A DNA stretch of 8,171 nucleotides. It comes from Gemmatimonadales bacterium UBA4456 (GTDB lineage Bacteria; Gemmatimonadota; Gemmatimonadetes; Longimicrobiales; Gaopeijiaceae). A program made the position numbers and the translations under genes. The stretch covers positions 35,900 to 44,070 of the forward strand of contig DGOW01000011.1 in assembly GCA_002390225.1 (NCBI GenBank), given 5' to 3'. The first letter of the stretch is position 1, and the number at the start of each line of letters is the position of its first letter. Shown one piece after another: positions 5,254 through 8,171 of this stretch. The notes under the pieces were generated by a model that had not been told where the DNA came from, did no database searches, and was given only the letters and a program-made list of their open reading frames with translations.

Positions 5254-6684
5254 ATGGCTCGTTCCCGCGCATCTGCGCAATCTGTTCCCACCCGCCAAGG
5301 TCGTGGGTGGGCTCATAACCACAGCACCGACAATGACTGGCTGAACACGGCAGCCGCCGACACCAGCTGGGCCAGCGGGCCTGGTGCTGGGACCGTTTTC
5401 CAGCCCGCATCCGCTCGGACCTCGACCGAGAGCCGCCAGGCCCTCTGCCTCTGGCTTCCCACCTTCGAGCTTCGTCTCGAGCTAGTCCGCTCACCCGAGC
5501 TCGACAGCACCTCGGTTGCCCTGCTCTCCGACGGCGAGAGCACCCGTCGTACGGTCTGGCAGGTCTCGGAGCGCGCCCACGAAGCCGGTGTCCGGCCAGG
5601 CCAGCTCGTCTCTCAGGCGGTCTCCCTCTGCACCTCATTGACGCTCCTCGAACCCGATCCAGCTCACTACGACGCCGCCGTCGACACGATGCTTGAGGTT
5701 CTGACGGAACTCACCCCGGTGATCGAGCCTGCCGGCCGCGGTCGTGTCTTCCTGGGCATGGACGGCCTCGACCGGCTCTTCGGCTCCTCGAATCATCAGA
5801 TAGATCGTGCGTTGAGGCTGCTCTTTCAGGTTTTTCCGGCCCCTCTAGTCGCCGCAACCCGTGCTGGTCTAGCTCCCGGTAAGTTCGGTGCGTGGGTCGC
5901 CGCGGCCTCCGCACGATCCGGACGGCCGGTACTCATTCCAGAAGCCCACCTGGGTTCCTTCCTTACAGAGTGCCCGATCGGGTCTTTACCCGTCGATCCT
6001 CTCGTCATTCAAAGGCTCGAGCGGCTCGGCGTCCACACCCTCGGGGAGCTTCGTCGTTTCCCCGAGCCAGCCCTGGTAGCCCAATTCGGTGAGGATGGTC
6101 GAAACGCCCTCGCCTGGTCCACGGCACACCGAATCGATCCGGTTCGCCCCTGGCATCGCCCACACCCGATCCGTGTCTCACTCGAATTCTCCAACCCCGT
6201 CGGACTCACAGGCACTCTGCACAGCGCCCTGGATCGGCTCGTCGAGCGCGCGCTGACCCGTACAGCACGCCGCGGACGCAGCGTCACGGGTGTCCGGATC
6301 GGTGCACACCTCGAAGGAGGAGGCTCCTGGTTCGTCGAAACAGTCCTCCATGAGCCGACGTCCGACCGTGAACGCATCGCTGCGCCACTGCGTGCGAAGA
6401 TGGCGATCGTCCCTCCTCCACGTGCGGTCGAGACGCTCCTGCTGGAGTTCACCGAGTTCGGGGTTCAAAGCACGCAAACACAACTCTTCGACCGCAAAAC
6501 CGAAGGAAGTCGGGCCACTGGAGGCCTCGATTTCAACGAAGGCGAAGTCCCTGTCTCTATTAGAGATGCAGTCAAAGAGCTCAAGTTACGTATCGGGTAC
6601 GCTCCGCTGTATCGAGTCGTAGAGGTCGACCCCTGGTCCAGGATCCCTGAACGCCGCCATGCCCTGCTCAGCGTCGACTTCTGA
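5254..6684 (+). CDS. imuB: ImuB, inactive Y-family DNA polymerase homologue of the translesion mutasome
   Basis: ImuB links ImuA and the error-prone polymerase DnaE2 to the beta sliding clamp during SOS mutagenesis; it lacks polymerase activity. The family region starts at LCLWLPTFELRLEL (residues 64-77 from this ATG). It continues through VSERAHEAGVRPGQLVSQAV, LTPVIEPAGRGRVFLGMDGL and DRLFG, then a little-finger region after about residue 310. It ends with LYRVVEVDPWSRIPERRHAL, a typical ImuB C-terminus. The Y-family acidic residues are absent: LCLWLP replaces the first Asp motif and PVIEPAGRG stands where S-x-D-E would be. QTQLF (about 408-412) is a likely clamp-binding motif. The 476 residues include an unusual 60-residue Ser/Thr/Gln-rich N-terminal extension. 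The ATG at 5254 has only a weak ribosome site; GTG at 5182 lies in a hairpin loop and is less likely. imuA and dnaE2 are not adjacent. Confidence 0.9.
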   Translation: MARSRASAQSVPTRQGRGWAHNHSTDNDWLNTAAADTSWASGPGAGTVFQPASARTSTESRQALCLWLPTFELRLELVRSPELDSTSVALLSDGESTRRTVWQVSERAHEAGVRPGQLVSQAVSLCTSLTLLEPDPAHYDAAVDTMLEVLTELTPVIEPAGRGRVFLGMDGLDRLFGSSNHQIDRALRLLFQVFPAPLVAATRAGLAPGKFGAWVAAASARSGRPVLIPEAHLGSFLTECPIGSLPVDPLVIQRLERLGVHTLGELRRFPEPALVAQFGEDGRNALAWSTAHRIDPVRPWHRPHPIRVSLEFSNPVGLTGTLHSALDRLVERALTRTARRGRSVTGVRIGAHLEGGGSWFVETVLHEPTSDRERIAAPLRAKMAIVPPPRAVETLLLEFTEFGVQSTQTQLFDRKTEGSRATGGLDFNEGEVPVSIRDAVKELKLRIGYAPLYRVVEVDPWSRIPERRHALLSVDF

Positions 6685-6706
6685 CCGTACGCCACGACCC
6701 TCGACC

Positions 6707-6973
6707 ATGAACTATCGCCCCCATCTCAAACCTCTCAGAACACCGAAGTCCGTCGTTGTCCGTACGGACAACCAGGGCGATCCCGTGCATGTCCGTCTAC
6801 CGGGGAAACCCGCTCGACGCATCGCTGTTGTCCGAGAGCGCTGGCGCATCGACGACGAGTGGTGGCGTCAGGCGATTTCGCGGGACTACCTGACGGTCGT
6901 CCTCGACGACGGAACGGTACTGACGCTCTATCACGACCTGCTCATCGACGAGTGGTACGTCCAACACGGCTGA
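6707..6973 (+). CDS. DUF6504-like small protein associated with ImuB
   Basis: This 88-residue basic and Trp-rich protein has the core RIAVVRERWRIDDEWWRQAI followed by SRDYLTVVLDDGTVLTLYHD and ends DEWYVQHG. From memory this matches DUF6504, a family encoded beside or fused to ImuB-type polymerases in Actinobacteria and Deinococci. Its biochemical role is unknown to me; the constant neighbourhood suggests an accessory part of the mutasome. It begins 22 nt after the imuB stop. No strong ribosome site is visible at this ATG; an in-frame ATG at 6659 would overlap the end of imuB but adds an unconserved-looking leader. It probably shares a transcript with imuB and the genes that follow. Confidence 0.75.
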   Translation: MNYRPHLKPLRTPKSVVVRTDNQGDPVHVRLPGKPARRIAVVRERWRIDDEWWRQAISRDYLTVVLDDGTVLTLYHDLLIDEWYVQHG

Positions 6974-7013
6974 TCCGGGCATGGCGTGCCCGCGGGAACC
7001 GCTTCATATCCCG

Positions 7014-7208
7014 ATGGTACGGTCCGCTGACCCACACCTGATCTCTCGGAATCACGTGGACAAGCCAAAGCGCAACACACTCGACTGGACCCTTGGGAGC
7101 CTCCTCATCGGGGCCCTGTTCGGTACAGTGATCGTCACCGGCTTTCTCGCAGCCCACAGCACGGGCGGCATAGTTCACGCCCTGAGCTCCTTGAGCCCCG
7201 CCCCATGA
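7014..7208 (+). CDS. Small single-pass membrane protein upstream of recX
   Basis: Not recognised. The protein has a positively charged segment (DKPKRNTLDWT), one hydrophobic helix (LGSLLIGALFGTVIVTGFLA) and a short polar tail (AHSTGGIVHALSSLSPAP). This predicts the N-terminus inside and the C-terminus outside the membrane. Its TGA overlaps the recX ATG as ATGA, strong evidence that the frame is translated and coupled to recX. The start is uncertain: ATG at 6981 (7 nt after the previous stop), ATG at 7014, or GTG at 7056 with a weak GGA upstream; the last gives a compact 50-residue protein. Small membrane proteins in SOS operons are sometimes cell-division inhibitors, but nothing here demonstrates that. 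Confidence 0.55.
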   Translation: MVRSADPHLISRNHVDKPKRNTLDWTLGSLLIGALFGTVIVTGFLAAHSTGGIVHALSSLSPAP

Positions 7209-7909
7209 GCTCTGCCCCACTCATCAAGCGTATTCAGCCCAAAGGACAACGCGGGCTGAAGGTCCTCGTCCACCTCGACGACGACTCGGAACCGTTCGAA
7301 GTGATGCTGGAGGCACTAGAACGCAGCCACCTAGGCGTTGGAGACTCGCTGCCGAGCACGGTACGCCAAACACTCCTCAACAATGACGCCGACGTACGCG
7401 TGCGCGATGCAGCATTGAACATTCTTTCGTACCGGGCGCGTACGCGGTCCGAGCTGCGCAAACGCCTCAGGCAGAAGGGTTTTCTCCCGGCACGGATTGA
7501 CACCTGCCTCGATCGGCTTCAGGAGCGTGGGCTGATCGATGACGCCGCCGTGGCCGCCGCCTTTGTTCGCGATCGGCTTCGGCTTCGCCCCAAGGGCCGA
7601 TCGGCACTCACAGCGGAGCTCCGCACGAAGGGTATCCCCCAGGAGCTCGCTCACCGCACGATCGACGGCGTCTTCGAGACGGAGCAGACAAGCGACCCGG
7701 ATCTCGCCCGCACCGCTGTCGAGAAATGGGTCGCGCGTCAGAACCCGGCCGTGCTCGAAGCGCTCGCCGACGACAGCTGGTCGGATGCGAGACAGAAAGC
7801 TCGTCGACGCCTCACCTCCTGGCTGGCCCGTCGTGGTTTTGGCGGTGGGACCCTGGGCGAGGCCATCGATCATGCGATCCGTCTCGCGTCCGAGAAGACC
7901 CGATCGTGA
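7205..7909 (+). CDS. recX: RecX, regulator of RecA
   Basis: RecX binds RecA filaments and limits strand exchange and SOS signalling. The 234-residue protein shows the three-helix repeats of the family: ALNILSYRARTRSELRKRLR (70-89) with KGF; LDRLQERGLIDDAAVAAAFV (102-121) followed by RDR; and RPKGRSALTAELRTKGI (128-144). A last repeat is RRLTSWLARRGFGGGTLGEA (201-220). The first 65 residues are a less conserved lead with LKVLVHLDDDSEPFEV. recX usually follows recA; here it closes an imuB cluster instead, starting through an ATGA overlap with the small membrane gene. Combined with imuB this makes a compact DNA-damage response unit, probably under SOS control, although only one candidate LexA box is visible, upstream of imuB. 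Confidence 0.9.
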   Translation: MSSAPLIKRIQPKGQRGLKVLVHLDDDSEPFEVMLEALERSHLGVGDSLPSTVRQTLLNNDADVRVRDAALNILSYRARTRSELRKRLRQKGFLPARIDTCLDRLQERGLIDDAAVAAAFVRDRLRLRPKGRSALTAELRTKGIPQELAHRTIDGVFETEQTSDPDLARTAVEKWVARQNPAVLEALADDSWSDARQKARRRLTSWLARRGFGGGTLGEAIDHAIRLASEKTRS

Positions 7910-7919
7910 GGCGAGGAGC

Positions 7920-8171
7920 CTAGAGAGTCTTCATGTACTCGAGCACGGAGAGCTTCTGCCGGTCGTCCAGATCATAAAAGCCGTGGCCCTCGTTCGAACG
8001 GCTCGGGGTGCGGGTATCGAACAGAGTCGGGCGTGACCACGGCCCGTACTCGGCGAGATAGCACCACATACCGTCACCGGCGGCAGAGCCGGGGTGCAGA
8101 AGGGTCCGGGCCGTTCGAGCAACCGTATGGCATATCCGCCCCCGATCGGGACGGTGAGTTCGCATGATTTC
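7920..8171 (-). CDS. C-terminal end of a possible c-type cytochrome/di-heme oxidoreductase (partial)
   Basis: The frame is open to the right edge of the window, so its start is not seen. The last 40 residues, FDTRTPSRSNEGHGFYDLDD then RQKLSVLEYMKTL, resemble the ends of c-type cytochrome and di-heme oxidoreductase proteins, where FDT...P..SN.GH is followed by L-x-D-x-x-K/R-x-x-LxEYLKTL. No CxxCH haem motif is present in this fragment. The upstream stretch (RICHTVARTARTLL) is not recognisable and could reflect a frameshift. The gene converges on recX with a 10-nt gap and no visible terminator. Moderate to low certainty on the family, better on the presence of a coding end here. Confidence 0.45.
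   Translation of the reverse strand, partial: EIMRTHRPDRGRICHTVARTARTLLHPGSAAGDGMWCYLAEYGPWSRPTLFDTRTPSRSNEGHGFYDLDDRQKLSVLEYMKTL

Noticed and set aside
5012..5638. Upstream extension of the decayed membrane-protein frame, antisense to imuB
   Set aside because: Arg-rich, low-quality sequence antisense to ImuB. Only the part from 5011 downwards resembles a protein family.
7910..7919. Terminator between recX and the convergent partial gene
   Set aside because: The gap is only 10 nt and no hairpin with a T-tract could be seen in or near it.
1..8171. CRISPR array, insertion sequence, tRNA or rRNA genes
   Set aside because: No regularly spaced identical repeats, transposase motifs, terminal inverted repeats or tRNA cloverleaf sequences were recognised on either strand.

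Overview
The window is a GC-rich bacterial chromosome segment with two divergent gene blocks that meet at about 5.01-5.25 kb. No rRNA, tRNA or phage markers are visible. GTG and TTG starts, and the combination of ImuB, a DUF6504-like protein and RecX with a PhoU protein carrying an arsenate-reductase-like tail, would fit a Gemmatimonadota, Acidobacteriota or similar environmental lineage. That placement is an impression from protein style, not a demonstrated identity.

Left block, minus strand (4308 down to 1): a phosphate-starvation module. A Pho-box-like array of four 11-bp repeats, containing a perfect 20-bp palindrome, lies upstream of a PhoR-type sensor kinase. Next come a PstS phosphate-binding lipoprotein and a PhoU protein fused to a low-molecular-weight phosphatase/ArsC-like domain that has lost its catalytic residues. 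Last is the N-terminus of a membrane protein, probably the permease PstC, cut by the window edge. Gaps of 27 and 32 nt and one 11-nt overlap suggest a single operon that senses phosphate (PhoR), captures it (PstS), imports it (PstC and others) and signals transport status (PhoU). No phoB regulator gene is visible next to phoR.

Centre (4279-5011, minus): a decayed gene for a small multi-pass membrane protein. Its expected ATG is ATA behind a well-spaced ribosome site, and it is broken by one frameshift next to an 18-bp GC palindrome. Its end overlaps the Pho-box array.

Right block, plus strand (about 5035-7909): a DNA-damage tolerance cluster. A candidate LexA site, a set of TTCGG repeats and a long hairpin precede imuB, a catalytically dead Y-family polymerase relative that acts as the hub of the ImuA/ImuB/DnaE2 mutasome. 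It is followed by a DUF6504-like small protein, a short single-pass membrane protein and recX, the last two joined by an ATGA overlap. imuA and dnaE2 are not in the window. The right edge (minus) holds the C-terminal end of what may be a c-type cytochrome or di-heme oxidoreductase, convergent with recX.

The most interesting points are the degenerate phosphatase domain on PhoU, the operator array embedded in the end of a decaying gene, and the structured leader and unidentified small membrane protein in the mutagenesis cluster.
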